From an uncultured Collinsella sp. (GTDB taxonomy: Bacteria; Actinomycetota; Coriobacteriia; Coriobacteriales; Coriobacteriaceae): a stretch of DNA of 26,677 bases. Where the stretch lies: contig UQWG01000025.1 in the NCBI GenBank assembly GCA_900544645.1, positions 1 to 26,677 of the forward strand. The letters run 5' to 3'. Position 1 is the stretch's first letter. The number at the start of each line of letters is the position of its first letter. Both the position numbers and the translations under genes were made by a program. The notes beneath the pieces are model-generated. The model did no database searches and was not told the origin of the DNA. It saw only the letters and a list, made by a program, of their open reading frames with translations. Below are positions 7,649-14,804 of the stretch, in pieces.

Positions 7649-7987
7649 ATGGAATATCGACAGACAGACGGCAAAACTCGGCGCGTACACAAGCAGTATG
7701 TGGACGTCGTGGCTCGCATCCTCGCGGGCGGACAAGTCGTGCCAGTCGCCGTCTGCTGGGTCGACGGACGTTGCTTTACGATTGACGAGATTGTCTCGAC
7801 CACTGGGTTTGGCCTGACGGTTCACGGCATTCGTACGGCAACCTATAAGGTGCGTTTTGGCGGGCATGCGACCGAGTTGTATCTGGAGGACCAGACGCGC
7901 GAGCGGGCGGACGGCTCGCAGGCGCACGTGATGCGTTGGTGGGTCTGGGCCTTTGATCGTACGCTCGAGGGCGAGCGCCGTGGGTAA
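7649..7987 (+). CDS. Small uncharacterised cytoplasmic protein
   Basis: About 112 residues beginning MEYRQTDGKTRRVHKQYV. No signal peptide or membrane helix is visible. The body looks like a small beta-rich domain: VPVAVCWVDGRCFTIDEIV, YKVRFGGHATELYLEDQ, then HVMRWWVWAFDRT. The pattern of a strand with W-x-D/G-R followed by strand pairs and a WW near the end loosely recalls actinobacterial small DUF proteins such as DUF6504, but I do not recognise it firmly. The only ribosome site, AGGAGG at 7642-7647, is just one base before this ATG, which is too close; in-frame ATGs at 7628 and 7562 have no site. A possible promoter (TTGACC, 17 bp, TAACAC at 7530-7558) lies upstream. It may be cotranscribed with the next gene 83 bp away. 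Confidence 0.65.
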   Translation: MEYRQTDGKTRRVHKQYVDVVARILAGGQVVPVAVCWVDGRCFTIDEIVSTTGFGLTVHGIRTATYKVRFGGHATELYLEDQTRERADGSQAHVMRWWVWAFDRTLEGERRG

Positions 7988-8005
7988 GGACGTACGGCAT
8001 TCGGG

Positions 8006-8011
8006 TACAAT
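8006..8011 (+). promoter_or_regulatory. Possible -10 element before the BI-1 family gene
   Basis: TACAAT lies 60 bp before the start codon, with no recognisable -35. It is followed by two small hairpins, ATGACA/TGTCAT and GCGCCG/CGGCGC. Confidence 0.35.
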
Positions 8012-8033
8012 GACAGGAATCTTGTCATCTGCC

Positions 8034-8054
8034 GCGCCGTCTTTCACGGCGCTT
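8034..8054 (+). terminator. Small GC hairpin before the BI-1 gene, weak terminator or attenuator
   Basis: GCGCCG and CGGCGC (8034-8039 and 8047-8052) form a 6-bp stem with a 7-base loop, followed by a short TTT. It lies 47 bp after the previous stop and ends 17 bases before the next start, so it may stop the upstream transcript or modulate the next gene. Confidence 0.4.
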
Positions 8055-8070
8055 TGTGAAAGGACGAAGT

Positions 8071-8766
8071 ATGAACGATATCCAGGGCTATCAGAACGGC
8101 CCCATCGAGGCCGGCGCAAGTCGCGCCAAGGAGATGTCGCCGCGTGCGTACAATCTTGCCATGTCTGCCCTCATCTTCTTGGGCTTTTGTGCCATGGGCG
8201 CCGGTGCTTACTTTACGAGCACCATGTCGTTTGCGCGCATGATGATGAGCGGGGCCGCCCTACCGCTGGTTTTTGGCTCGTTTATTTTGACCATCGTCGG
8301 CATGATCATGATGTCGGCCGCCGCCAGCAAGCAGTCCGTGGGCCTGTCCCTTGTGGGCTACGTAATCTTTGCGAGTACCTTTGGCCTGACTGCGTCGTTT
8401 GGCCTTGCCAACTACGACCTGCCCACCATCAACACCGCCTTTATCGCCACCGCTGCCATCACCTTTGTCTTCGGTGCGCTGGGCGTGACCTTCCCCAAGT
8501 TCTTCCAGCGTGTGTATGGCATTGGTTTTGGCATCCTGCTTGCCACGATTCTGGTCGAGATCGTGCTGATGTTCATGGGCGTTTCGCAGTCCATCACCGA
8601 CCTGATCGTGATCGTGGTGTTCGCCGGCTTTATTGGCTACGACACCTATGTTGCCACGACGGTGCCGCCTACGCTGCCCAACGCCGTGCTCATGGCGTCC
8701 AATCTGTTCGTGGACATTATCAACGTGTTCTTGCGCATCCTGAACATCCTTGGCCGTCGCGACTAG
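8071..8766 (+). CDS. Bax inhibitor-1 / YccA family membrane protein
   Basis: A 231-residue protein with a hydrophilic N-terminus of about 30 residues followed by seven predicted membrane helices, the TMBIM/BI-1 topology. Characteristic parts are the alternating hydrophobic helices starting YNLAMSALIFLGFCAMGAG, the motif FAGFIGYDTYVATT in the penultimate helices (with the conserved aspartate), and the ending ASNLFVDIINVFLRILNILG, which matches the family's L-x-L-x-F-I-N-x-F-x-x-L-L-x-L-G terminus. Bacterial members may act as pH-sensitive calcium leak channels or as FtsH-associated proteins; which applies here is unknown. The ATG at 8071 has GAAAGGA 7 bases upstream; the GTG at 8056 is too early for it. 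A UUCG-loop terminator follows. Confidence 0.9.
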   Translation: MNDIQGYQNGPIEAGASRAKEMSPRAYNLAMSALIFLGFCAMGAGAYFTSTMSFARMMMSGAALPLVFGSFILTIVGMIMMSAAASKQSVGLSLVGYVIFASTFGLTASFGLANYDLPTINTAFIATAAITFVFGALGVTFPKFFQRVYGIGFGILLATILVEIVLMFMGVSQSITDLIVIVVFAGFIGYDTYVATTVPPTLPNAVLMASNLFVDIINVFLRILNILGRRD

Positions 8767-8810
8767 TGGCGAATTGCGGCGGTGCTTGCCGTGCGTGTAA
8801 ATCGATGCGA

Positions 8811-8838
8811 AAGGCGGTCCTTCGGGGCCGTCTTTTTT
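8811..8838 (+). terminator. Intrinsic terminator after the BI-1 gene
   Basis: A 10-bp stem (AAGGCGGTCC / GGGCCGTCTT, with two wobble pairs) is closed by a stable TTCG tetraloop and runs into six T residues. It lies 45 bp after the stop. Confidence 0.9.
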
Positions 8839-8904
8839 GTACGCGGCGGGGTATCATGGATGGGAAAAGCCGATAGCGGCAGAGACCGAGAAAGGTGACC
8901 ACTT

Positions 8905-10038
8905 ATGGCAGACGTCGACAACAGGAACCGTAACCGCAGGTCCAACCGAGCGGGTCAGCCCAATCCTAAGCGCGAGGCGCGTGCCAAGGCCGCCGAGCGC
9001 CATGTGGCGGCTGTGTCCGAGGCCTGTGCCAAGGACATCGAGCGTTCGCTTGCCGGCGTGCGCGAGTTCGATGGTATGCCTGTCGGTTTTGTCGCGGCGA
9101 TGAAGGTCAAGGCCCAGAAGGCAGCGGCTGCTGAGGAGCATGCTGCCGAGGACGTCGAGGCTGCTGAGGTCGAGACCGCTGAGGTTGCGTCCGTCGAGAC
9201 CGAGGCCGTGGCCGAGCCTGCGCCCGCAGAGGAAGCCGCGGAGATCGAGCCCACGCCTGCCGCCGAGGAGCCCGCTCCGGTTCTGCCCGAGGTCACCGTG
9301 CTCGATGCCTCCACCACGCAGGCCATCTTGGACAACGGTCGTGGCTATGCGCAGTTCTGCGACATGGCCGTGCTCGCCTTTGCCTCGTTCACCAATCCGG
9401 GCGGTGGCTATATTCAGGGTTATCTGGGCCAGGAGGCCACGCTGTGCGCCGATTCGTATCTGTACAACGTTCTCGATAAGCAGCGCAAATGGTACGGCGA
9501 GAACCGTCGCCGCAACATCAACTGCGAGCTTTACCGAAACCGTGCGCTGGTGGTGCCTGCGGTGCGCTTCGACCGCAACCACGTGCATGCATACGCCGAC
9601 GTGATCGTGGCCGCCGCGCCCAACGTTAGGCGCGCCCGCCAGGAGTATCGCGTGAGCGACGATGTTCTGCTGGATGCCCTGCGCGACCGCATTCGCTTTG
9701 TGCTTGCCATCTGCGACGAGCTAGGTCGCGAGAAGCTCGTGCTGGGCGCTTGGGGCTGCGACAACAACGGCTTTGACGCAGAGGCCGTGGCCGAGCTCTT
9801 CCGCAAGGAGCTCGCGTCGGGCGACTTTAAGGTCAAGCAAGTCTTCTTTGCCGTGCCTTCTACGCGCTGGGATGAGGATTTTGCCAAGTTCGAGCACGTG
9901 CTGGCAAACTTCCCCGAGCGCAACGAGGAGTCCTATGCCCAGGTTGCCGCTCGCGCTGCGGCAGCTCGCGCCGCCGAGCAGACCCAGGCTGCTACCGAGG
10001 ATGATGAGGACGAGGACGATTGGCGGAAGTACCTGTAA
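8905..10038 (+). CDS. TIGR02452-type macrodomain / PARG-like protein with low-complexity insertion
   Basis: A 377-residue protein related to the microbial poly(ADP-ribose) glycohydrolase-like family (DUF2263/TIGR02452), which act on ADP-ribose groups. Residues 20-60 (REARAKAAERHVAAVSEA...) look like the N-terminal helical part. Residues 70-128 are an A/E/P-rich low-complexity insertion. The macrodomain spans about 129-325 and shows FASFTNPGGGYIQGYLGQEA (162-178), the ADP-ribose loop, and VLGAWGCDNNGFDAEAVAELF (279-299) with a C-terminal strand QVFFAVPST. The tail is A-rich then very acidic (EDDEDEDDW). The canonical PARG signature is GGG-x6-8-QEE; here it is GGG-x7-QEA, so the second glutamate, the usual general acid, is replaced by A178. 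GAAAGGTGACC precedes the ATG. It is flanked by terminators on both sides and is probably monocistronic. Confidence 0.85.
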   Translation: MADVDNRNRNRRSNRAGQPNPKREARAKAAERHVAAVSEACAKDIERSLAGVREFDGMPVGFVAAMKVKAQKAAAAEEHAAEDVEAAEVETAEVASVETEAVAEPAPAEEAAEIEPTPAAEEPAPVLPEVTVLDASTTQAILDNGRGYAQFCDMAVLAFASFTNPGGGYIQGYLGQEATLCADSYLYNVLDKQRKWYGENRRRNINCELYRNRALVVPAVRFDRNHVHAYADVIVAAAPNVRRARQEYRVSDDVLLDALRDRIRFVLAICDELGREKLVLGAWGCDNNGFDAEAVAELFRKELASGDFKVKQVFFAVPSTRWDEDFAKFEHVLANFPERNEESYAQVAARAAAARAAEQTQAATEDDEDEDDWRKYL

Positions 10039-10063
10039 TTGGTACGTGCTGACAGATAGGTCG

Positions 10064-10097
10064 AGCCGGCGGGAGAGGCTGCTTCCGTCGGCTTTTT
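10064..10097 (+). terminator. Intrinsic terminator after the macrodomain gene
   Basis: AGCCGGCGG and CCGTCGGCT (10064-10072 and 10085-10093) form a 9-bp stem with one G-T wobble, followed by a run of five T residues (10093-10097). It lies 25 bp after the stop and 20 bp before the next start. Confidence 0.85.
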
Positions 10098-10116
10098 ACT
10101 GAGCGAGGGGCTTACG

Positions 10117-10776
10117 ATGAAAAACGTTCTATGCTTTGGCGACAGCAACACCTATGGTTACGATCCGGCGGGCATGCGCGACGGCACCGCGGTGCGCTAT
10201 GCGCAGGATGTGCGCTGGTGCGGCGTGGCCCAACGTGACTTAGGCGAGGGCTGGCATGTAATTGAAGAAGGCCTCAACGGCCGCACGACGGTACGCGACG
10301 ACATGTGCCATCTGGACACCAATCTTAACGGCATCCGCGCACTTCCGATGCTGCTCGAGGCCCATAAGCCGCTGGACGCCATTGTGATCATGCTGGGCAC
10401 CAACGACTGTAAGACGGTCTTTAACGTGACAGCTTCCGATATCGCCCGTGGCGCCATGGCGCTGATTCGCGCCGTCCGCGCGTTTCCGTGGACCGACGCT
10501 GCGCCTTGTCCGCGCATTCTGCTGATGGCGCCTATCAAGATTAAGCCGCAGATCGCTGACGTATATATGACCGATTTTGACGAGCATTCCGTAGAAGCCT
10601 CGGAACATTTTGGTGAGTACTACGCGCATGTGGCTGAGCAGTTTGGCTGCGACTTTTTGAATGCCGCCGACTTTGCCGAGCCGGGCGATATCGACTATCT
10701 GCATATGATGCCCGAAAGCCATGAGAGCCTGGGTCACGCCGTGGCAGCCAAGCTCCAAGAGATGCTCGGAGAGTAG
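10117..10776 (+). CDS. SGNH/GDSL-family hydrolase (arylesterase type)
   Basis: A 219-residue cytoplasmic hydrolase without signal peptide. All SGNH blocks are visible: block I CFGDSNTYGYDP with nucleophile S10, block II glycine/asparagine in EGLNGRTT (about 52-58), block III LGTNDCK with N96, and block V DYLH with catalytic D193 and H196. The GDSNTYG form and the block II sequence resemble bacterial arylesterase/acyl-CoA thioesterase-like or aryl-ester hydrolases; the natural substrate is unknown. GAGGGG lies 7 bases before the ATG. It is a single-gene unit between a terminator on its left and a shared dyad with thiD on its right. Confidence 0.92.
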   Translation: MKNVLCFGDSNTYGYDPAGMRDGTAVRYAQDVRWCGVAQRDLGEGWHVIEEGLNGRTTVRDDMCHLDTNLNGIRALPMLLEAHKPLDAIVIMLGTNDCKTVFNVTASDIARGAMALIRAVRAFPWTDAAPCPRILLMAPIKIKPQIADVYMTDFDEHSVEASEHFGEYYAHVAEQFGCDFLNAADFAEPGDIDYLHMMPESHESLGHAVAAKLQEMLGE

Positions 10777-10788
10777 CGCGACCCCAAA

Positions 10789-10821
10789 CCACCGCAAAGG
10801 GGGCGGGCGCCTTTGCGGTGG
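10789..10821. terminator. Bidirectional hairpin between convergent SGNH hydrolase and thiD genes
   Basis: CCACCGCAAAGG (10789-10800) and CCTTTGCGGTGG (10810-10821) form a perfect 12-bp stem with a 9-base loop; flanking CCAA/TTGG extends it past one mismatch. No T-run follows on either strand, but the position 13 bp after one stop and 16 bp after the other fits a shared transcription end. Confidence 0.65.
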
Positions 10822-10836
10822 CTTGGGCTGCGAATC

Positions 10837-11667
10837 TTAATACTGCCACATGTGGTTGACAGGGCCGGAGCCTTTGCCCATGTTCAGGCCGGCGGCTAGA
10901 GCGCCTGTCAGGTATGCCTTGCCGGCGTTGACGGCGTCGGCAAGATCCATGCCCTGGGCCAGCGCGCAGGCGATGGCGGACGAGAGCGTGCAGCCGGTGC
11001 CGTGCGTGTTGTCGGTCTCAATACGCTTGTGGCGGAACCACGTGGTGAGCGGATCGCCTAGGTGGTTGCCCTCATCATCGAGTGGTGCGGGTTCGGCCAG
11101 TACATCGTTGGCCTCGTTGACAAGATGCCCGCCCTTAACGAGGGACGCGCAGCCAAAGCGGCGGGTGAGGAGCATGGCAGCATTTTGCTGCGTGCGCTCG
11201 GAGTCGACCTCATAGTCGAGCAGGGCCATGGCCTCGGGAATATTGGGCGTGATAACCGTCGCCAGTGGGAACAGGCGACGCGTGAGCGCCTCGGCGGCAT
11301 CTTCGGCAATCAGCCGCGCGCCCGAGGTGGCGACCATGACGGGGTCGACTACCACGTTTGTCGCGTTCCAGGCGCTCAGACGGTCGGCGATAACATCGAT
11401 AATCTCGGCAGAGGAAACCATGCCAATCTTGACGGCGTTGGGGCGGATATCGTCAAAAACGGCATCGATCTGTGCCGCGACAATATCCGGGGAGATGTTC
11501 TGCACGGCGGTGACGCCCAGGGTGTTCTGTGCGGTGATGGCGGTGATGGCCGTCTCGGCATACAGGCGGTGCGCCGTGATGGTCTTGATGTCGGCCTGAA
11601 TGCCGGCGCCACCGCTGGAATCGGATCCTGCGATGGATAGAACGGCAGGTACCTTACTGCGATCCAT
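10837..11667 (-). CDS. thiD: Hydroxymethylpyrimidine/phosphomethylpyrimidine kinase ThiD
   Basis: A 276-residue ribokinase-fold kinase that phosphorylates HMP and then HMP-P to HMP-PP, the pyrimidine precursor of thiamine. The N-terminal substrate loop AVLSIAGSDSSGGAGIQAD (residues 8-26), the following AETAITAITAQNTLGV, the central DPVMVATSGARL, the TPNIPEA strand and the C-terminal anion-hole block NTHGTGCTLSSAIA with the catalytic-site cysteine are all typical of ThiD. Length and order match. GGGAG lies 5 bases before the ATG. It lies 182 bp downstream of thiC on the same strand, separated by a strong hairpin and a perfect -10, so it may be only partly dependent on the thiC riboswitch. No thiE or thiM is in the window. 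Confidence 0.96.
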   Translation of the reverse strand: MDRSKVPAVLSIAGSDSSGGAGIQADIKTITAHRLYAETAITAITAQNTLGVTAVQNISPDIVAAQIDAVFDDIRPNAVKIGMVSSAEIIDVIADRLSAWNATNVVVDPVMVATSGARLIAEDAAEALTRRLFPLATVITPNIPEAMALLDYEVDSERTQQNAAMLLTRRFGCASLVKGGHLVNEANDVLAEPAPLDDEGNHLGDPLTTWFRHKRIETDNTHGTGCTLSSAIACALAQGMDLADAVNAGKAYLTGALAAGLNMGKGSGPVNHMWQY

Positions 11668-11713
11668 GTTCGCTCCCTTGTTCGGTCGGAATCAAATGGG
11701 TCTATAAGCCAGC

Positions 11714-11719
11714 ATTATA
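11714..11719 (-). promoter_or_regulatory. Possible thiD promoter -10
   Basis: A perfect TATAAT on the minus strand lies 47 bp before thiD, immediately after the thiC-thiD hairpin. The usual -35 position falls in the hairpin and has no TTGACA-like match, so confidence is limited. Confidence 0.4.
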
Positions 11720-11724
11720 AAGAT

Positions 11725-11754
11725 GCCCGGGCCGACTCTATGTCGAACCCGGGC
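11725..11754 (-). terminator. Hairpin between thiC and thiD
   Basis: GCCCGGG/CCCGGGC (7 bp) plus an inner CGAC/GTCG helix form a stable stem with a 5-base loop. On the minus strand it is followed by ATCTTTAT, a weak U-tract. It probably ends most thiC transcripts; the outer TAAAGAT/ATCTTTA segments are also complementary. Confidence 0.6.
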
Positions 11755-11849
11755 GGGCGATGCAATCTTTACGCAAATGCAAGCAAATGTTCACACGTTA
11801 ACAATTGACAGGCACCAGTTCACCGCCAGAAGCGGCCGCGGCGACAGGG

Positions 11850-13184
11850 CTAGTCCTCCATGCCGAGGTCGATCGTGGTGCCCTCGAAGATCTTGTTGAC
11901 GGTGCGGACGGCGCACATCTTGCCACACATGGTGCAAGTGCCCTCGGTGGCGGCGGGGGACTCCTCGTAGCGCTTTTTGCCCGTAACCGGGTCGAGCGCG
12001 CACTTCCACATGGCGTCCCAGTCGAGCTTGCGGCGTGCCTGGCCCATCTTGTCGTCCATGTCGCGGGCGTGGGGCACCTTCTTGGCGATGTCGGCGGCGT
12101 GTGCGGCGATCTTGGTGGCCATGAGGCCGTCGAGCACATCCTGGGCGTTGGGCAGGCATAGGTGCTCTGCCGGTGTCACGTAGCACAGGAAGTCGGCACC
12201 GGAGCTGGCGGAGACGGCGCCGCCGATGGCGGCGGTGATGTGGTCGTAACCCACGCCGATATCGGTCACCAGCGGCCCGAGCACATAGAACGGAGCATTG
12301 TGGCACAGGCGCTTCTGCAGTTTCATGTTGGCGGCGATCTCGTCGAGCGCCATGTGACCCGGGCCCTCGACCATGACCTGGACGCCGGCGGCCCAAGCGC
12401 GCTTGCACAGCTTGCCCAGCTCGATCATCTCAGCGGTCTCGGTGGCGTCGTTGGAGTCGTAGAGGCAGCCCGGGCGGCAGGAGTCGCCGAGCGAAATCGT
12501 CACGTCGTACTCGTGGCAAATCTCGAGCAACTCGTCGTAGAACTCATAGAATGGGTTCTCGTTACCGGTGACCTCCATCCAGCCAAACAGCAGTGAGCCG
12601 CCACGGCTCACGATGTTCATCAGGCGGCCGGTCTCCTTAAAGGTCTTGGTGACCGACTTGTTTATGCCGCAGTGGATGGTCATAAAGTCCACGCCGTCCT
12701 CGGCATGCGCGCGCACGACTTCGAACAGGTCGTCCTTGGTGAGCTTGACCAGCGGCTTTTCCATGTAGCCGATGGCGTCGTACATGGGGACGGTGCCTAC
12801 CATGAGCGGCGTCTCGTCGATGAGCTGCTGGCGGAACTGACGTGTCTTGCCCGAGTTGGAGAGGTCCATGATGGCGTCGGCGCCAAAGTCCTCGGCGATC
12901 TTGACCTTCTTCCATTCCTCGGCGGCATCGGCCTTGTCGCCCGAGATGCCCAGGTTCACGTTGACCTTGGTGGACAGGCCCTCACCGACGCCAAAGGCGC
13001 GCATGCCCTTTTTGATGTGCACGATGTTGGCGGGAATGGCGATGCGGCCGTCGGCCACGCGCTCGCGGATGTACTCGGGGTCGCGATGCTCGCGCTCGGC
13101 GACCTCCTTCATCTGCGGTGTGATCTGCCCGGCGCGGGCAAAGTCGATTTGCGTGACGAGCTTGGGCTCGGTCTGTGTGCTCAT
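11850..13184 (-). CDS. thiC: Phosphomethylpyrimidine synthase ThiC
   Basis: A 444-residue radical SAM enzyme that rearranges aminoimidazole ribotide to HMP-P for thiamine synthesis. Features seen: ITPQMKEVAEREHRDPEYIRE near the N-terminus, the barrel core with DLSNSGKT, GTVPMYDA, MTIHCGINK, SRGGSLLFGWM, LGDSCRPGCLYDS, VEGPGHMALDEI and PLVTDIGVGYDHI, and the C-terminal iron-sulfur site C417-x2-C420-x3-C424 (CTMCGKMC). The length is that of the short anaerobe-type ThiC lacking the long N-terminal domain of E. coli. The ATG at 13184 is chosen because GGGAG lies 8 bases upstream; ATGs at 13190 and 13208 are too close to, or upstream of, that site, and the latter falls in the riboswitch. Confidence 0.97.
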   Translation of the reverse strand: MSTQTEPKLVTQIDFARAGQITPQMKEVAEREHRDPEYIRERVADGRIAIPANIVHIKKGMRAFGVGEGLSTKVNVNLGISGDKADAAEEWKKVKIAEDFGADAIMDLSNSGKTRQFRQQLIDETPLMVGTVPMYDAIGYMEKPLVKLTKDDLFEVVRAHAEDGVDFMTIHCGINKSVTKTFKETGRLMNIVSRGGSLLFGWMEVTGNENPFYEFYDELLEICHEYDVTISLGDSCRPGCLYDSNDATETAEMIELGKLCKRAWAAGVQVMVEGPGHMALDEIAANMKLQKRLCHNAPFYVLGPLVTDIGVGYDHITAAIGGAVSASSGADFLCYVTPAEHLCLPNAQDVLDGLMATKIAAHAADIAKKVPHARDMDDKMGQARRKLDWDAMWKCALDPVTGKKRYEESPAATEGTCTMCGKMCAVRTVNKIFEGTTIDLGMED

Positions 13185-13191
13185 TGGCATG

Positions 13192-13286
13192 GCTCCCTTC
13201 GTTGGCATTACCCATATCAGGTTTGCGGGTCAGGGCGGGCGCGCCCAGTCTCAGCCTGCCGTCTTGTCCTGCAAGCTCCCCGTTTA
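13192..13286 (-). ncRNA. TPP riboswitch (THI element) controlling thiC
   Basis: Read on the minus strand, the leader shows the conserved TPP aptamer segments in order: ACGGGGAGC near 13276-13284, GGCTGAGACTGGG (13244-13256, the pyrimidine-binding arm), then CCCTGACCC and the pyrophosphate arm ending CCTGATATGGGTAATGCC (13204-13221), closing with AACGAAGGGAG. The final GGGAG is itself the thiC ribosome site, 8 bases before the start, so ligand binding can directly hide it. A translational mechanism is therefore likely, and no terminator hairpin is present between aptamer and start. Confidence 0.95.
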
Positions 13287-13299
13287 TGTGGTGGGCTCA

Positions 13300-13305
13300 A
13301 GTATA
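13300..13305 (-). promoter_or_regulatory. Probable -10 of the thiC riboswitch transcript
   Basis: TATACT on the minus strand sits about 16 bp before the first conserved aptamer bases, so transcription would begin just ahead of the riboswitch. The -35 is poor (TTGGCC, about 19 bp upstream). Confidence 0.5.
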
Positions 13306-13355
13306 GCCTGAATGGGTACGATTGGGCCAACAAGCGTGCCTGTGGGGAGGCGAAC

Positions 13356-13871
13356 ATGGAAGACAAGCATCTATATCGAGAGACACAATGGGATGTATCG
13401 GCCGAGGAAAGCCGTGCGCACCATGGCCTTGTCGCGATTGGTTTTGCGGTGCTTGCCGTGTTGGTGATTGCCTTTTGTATTTGGACGTTCGGCGGTCGTG
13501 GCGGCGTCACCTGGGGGTTTGAAGCCGACGATGCCCTGCCGATTATGACCATGAAAGTTTCTGGTGGCAACACGGTTGCCGCACCGGGCGACTATTGGTA
13601 TCCGCGCGACGAGTTTGTGCAGCTGCAGTTGAGCGGCGGGTCTATTCCGGGCGAAGAAATCGAACGCGTGACGTTTGATGAGGCACTCAAAACACTCATG
13701 GTGAAGCTCAAAGATCAGGGCGATGTGCCCACGACCATGGATATCGCTCTGACGGAGTGGCGTCTGGAACCTCCGTCGGGCGTTACGGTATCCGACGTAG
13801 AGCACGTTAAGATTACCTACCAAAATGGCTCGACGAGCGAGATTGCAAAGGCCGATGGCTTGGCGGAGTAA
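13356..13871 (+). CDS. Uncharacterised single-pass membrane protein
   Basis: A 171-residue protein with a charged cytoplasmic N-terminus (MEDKHLYRETQWDVSAEES), one membrane helix at about residues 25-46 (LVAIGFAVLAVLVIAFCIWTF), and an external domain of about 120 residues. The outer part contains GDYWYPRDEFVQLQLSGGS and a C-terminal section with VSDVEHVKITYQNGS, suggesting a small beta-rich domain; no cysteine pairs or catalytic motif are seen. I do not recognise a family. The ATG has GGGGAGG 6 bases upstream. It is transcribed divergently from thiC, and its promoter must overlap the thiC leader. No tie to thiamine is evident from the protein itself. Confidence 0.75.
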   Translation: MEDKHLYRETQWDVSAEESRAHHGLVAIGFAVLAVLVIAFCIWTFGGRGGVTWGFEADDALPIMTMKVSGGNTVAAPGDYWYPRDEFVQLQLSGGSIPGEEIERVTFDEALKTLMVKLKDQGDVPTTMDIALTEWRLEPPSGVTVSDVEHVKITYQNGSTSEIAKADGLAE

Positions 13872-13894
13872 CGGGGTGTTTGGAAACGGCGGGC

Positions 13895-14704
13895 CTATAG
13901 TGCCTGCGCGTTCATGAAAACCAGGGTGTTTTTGTCTGAAAGCTCGGGGATGTGCCGATAGCCGATATTGAATGCGGTAAGTTCGCTTGCATCCTCGAGC
14001 TTGTTTTCTGCCATCCACCGCACCATGGAGCCGCGCGCCTTTTTGCTGGCGGTCGACTGTTGGATGGGCTTCCCGTTGCGGATGCCCTCGCCAAAGAGGC
14101 ATGTGACGGCTGTGGCGTCGCCCGCGAGGTGGGGCAGAACGGCTTTGGCATACTCTACGCTGGCGAGGTTGACGATCGTGGTGTTTGAGCCTGCCGGGGC
14201 GATAGCCCGCGCGAGCTTGTCGCTCCAAAACGCGTAGAGGTCTCGGGCATCGTCAACGGCGAGCTTCGCGCCCATCTCCAGCCGATACGGTTCGACGGCA
14301 TGAAAGGGACGAACGCACCCGTAGAGGCCGGAGAGGATCCAGAGATGGTCTTGCAGCCATGCGAGCTGTGCGGCATCCATGACCTCGGGCGCCATACTTT
14401 GGTATTGAATGCCGTGATAGGACATGGCGGCGGGGGAGAGGTGTCGGGCGAGTGCGGGATTGTCGAGATCGCCGCTTTTCAGGATGGGCCCGAACTTATG
14501 CAGGGTGTTGAGACAAGGCCCCAGCAGTTTGTCACTCACGTTCCATAGCGCCTGCAGGCCGCCGCTGCCTTCATTTCGTTCGATATCTAGCAGTGCGCGG
14601 TGGAGGCGAGCCGTCTCGTGCGCAAAAGGTGGAATGCCCAGGACTTCAAAAGCATCTTGGGCCGCGCGCATCTGCTTGGCGGGCGAAATGATGACCTGCA
14701 GCAT
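13895..14704 (-). CDS. yaaA: YaaA-family peroxide stress protein (DUF328/UPF0246)
   Basis: A 269-residue cytoplasmic protein of the YaaA family, in E. coli an OxyR-controlled factor that lowers free iron and DNA damage during hydrogen peroxide stress; family members bind DNA through a helix-hairpin-helix-like fold. Conserved blocks are ISPAKQM at the N-terminus, PAAMSYHGIQYQSM, LWILSGLYGCVRPFHAVEPY RLEMG, FWSDKLA, VNLASVEYAKAVLP, and KKARGSMVRWM near the end. The ATG at 14704 has AGAGGAGA 5 bases upstream; although the frame stays open upstream for 66 codons, that part runs through a terminator and carries no homology. It lies downstream of the M18 aminopeptidase gene but is separated from it by a strong terminator. 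Confidence 0.92.
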   Translation of the reverse strand: MLQVIISPAKQMRAAQDAFEVLGIPPFAHETARLHRALLDIERNEGSGGLQALWNVSDKLLGPCLNTLHKFGPILKSGDLDNPALARHLSPAAMSYHGIQYQSMAPEVMDAAQLAWLQDHLWILSGLYGCVRPFHAVEPYRLEMGAKLAVDDARDLYAFWSDKLARAIAPAGSNTTIVNLASVEYAKAVLPHLAGDATAVTCLFGEGIRNGKPIQQSTASKKARGSMVRWMAENKLEDASELTAFNIGYRHIPELSDKNTLVFMNAQAL

Positions 14705-14719
14705 GGACTCTCCTCTGCC

Positions 14720-14791
14720 AAAAAAGTTGCGGTGGAATACGGTCTGTTTTGGCCGTTTATGGGCCAGTTTAGTCCGTATTTCACCGCAACT
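14720..14791 (-). terminator. Large terminator with nested hairpin after the M18 aminopeptidase
   Basis: The arms 14725-14742 and 14774-14791 pair over 18 positions with one mismatch (AGTTGCGGTG at the base). The 31-base loop contains a second TGGCC/GGCCA hairpin. On the minus strand the stem runs into six T residues, so it terminates the aminopeptidase transcript 14 bp after its stop. The arm is much longer than a usual intrinsic terminator stem. Confidence 0.85.
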
Positions 14792-14804
14792 GACGAAGGG
14801 TTGG

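Noticed and set aside
12672..13355. Upstream extension of the small membrane-protein frame through thiC and the riboswitch
   Set aside because: It overlaps thiC and the TPP aptamer on the other strand; GGGGAGG before the ATG at 13356 fixes the start.
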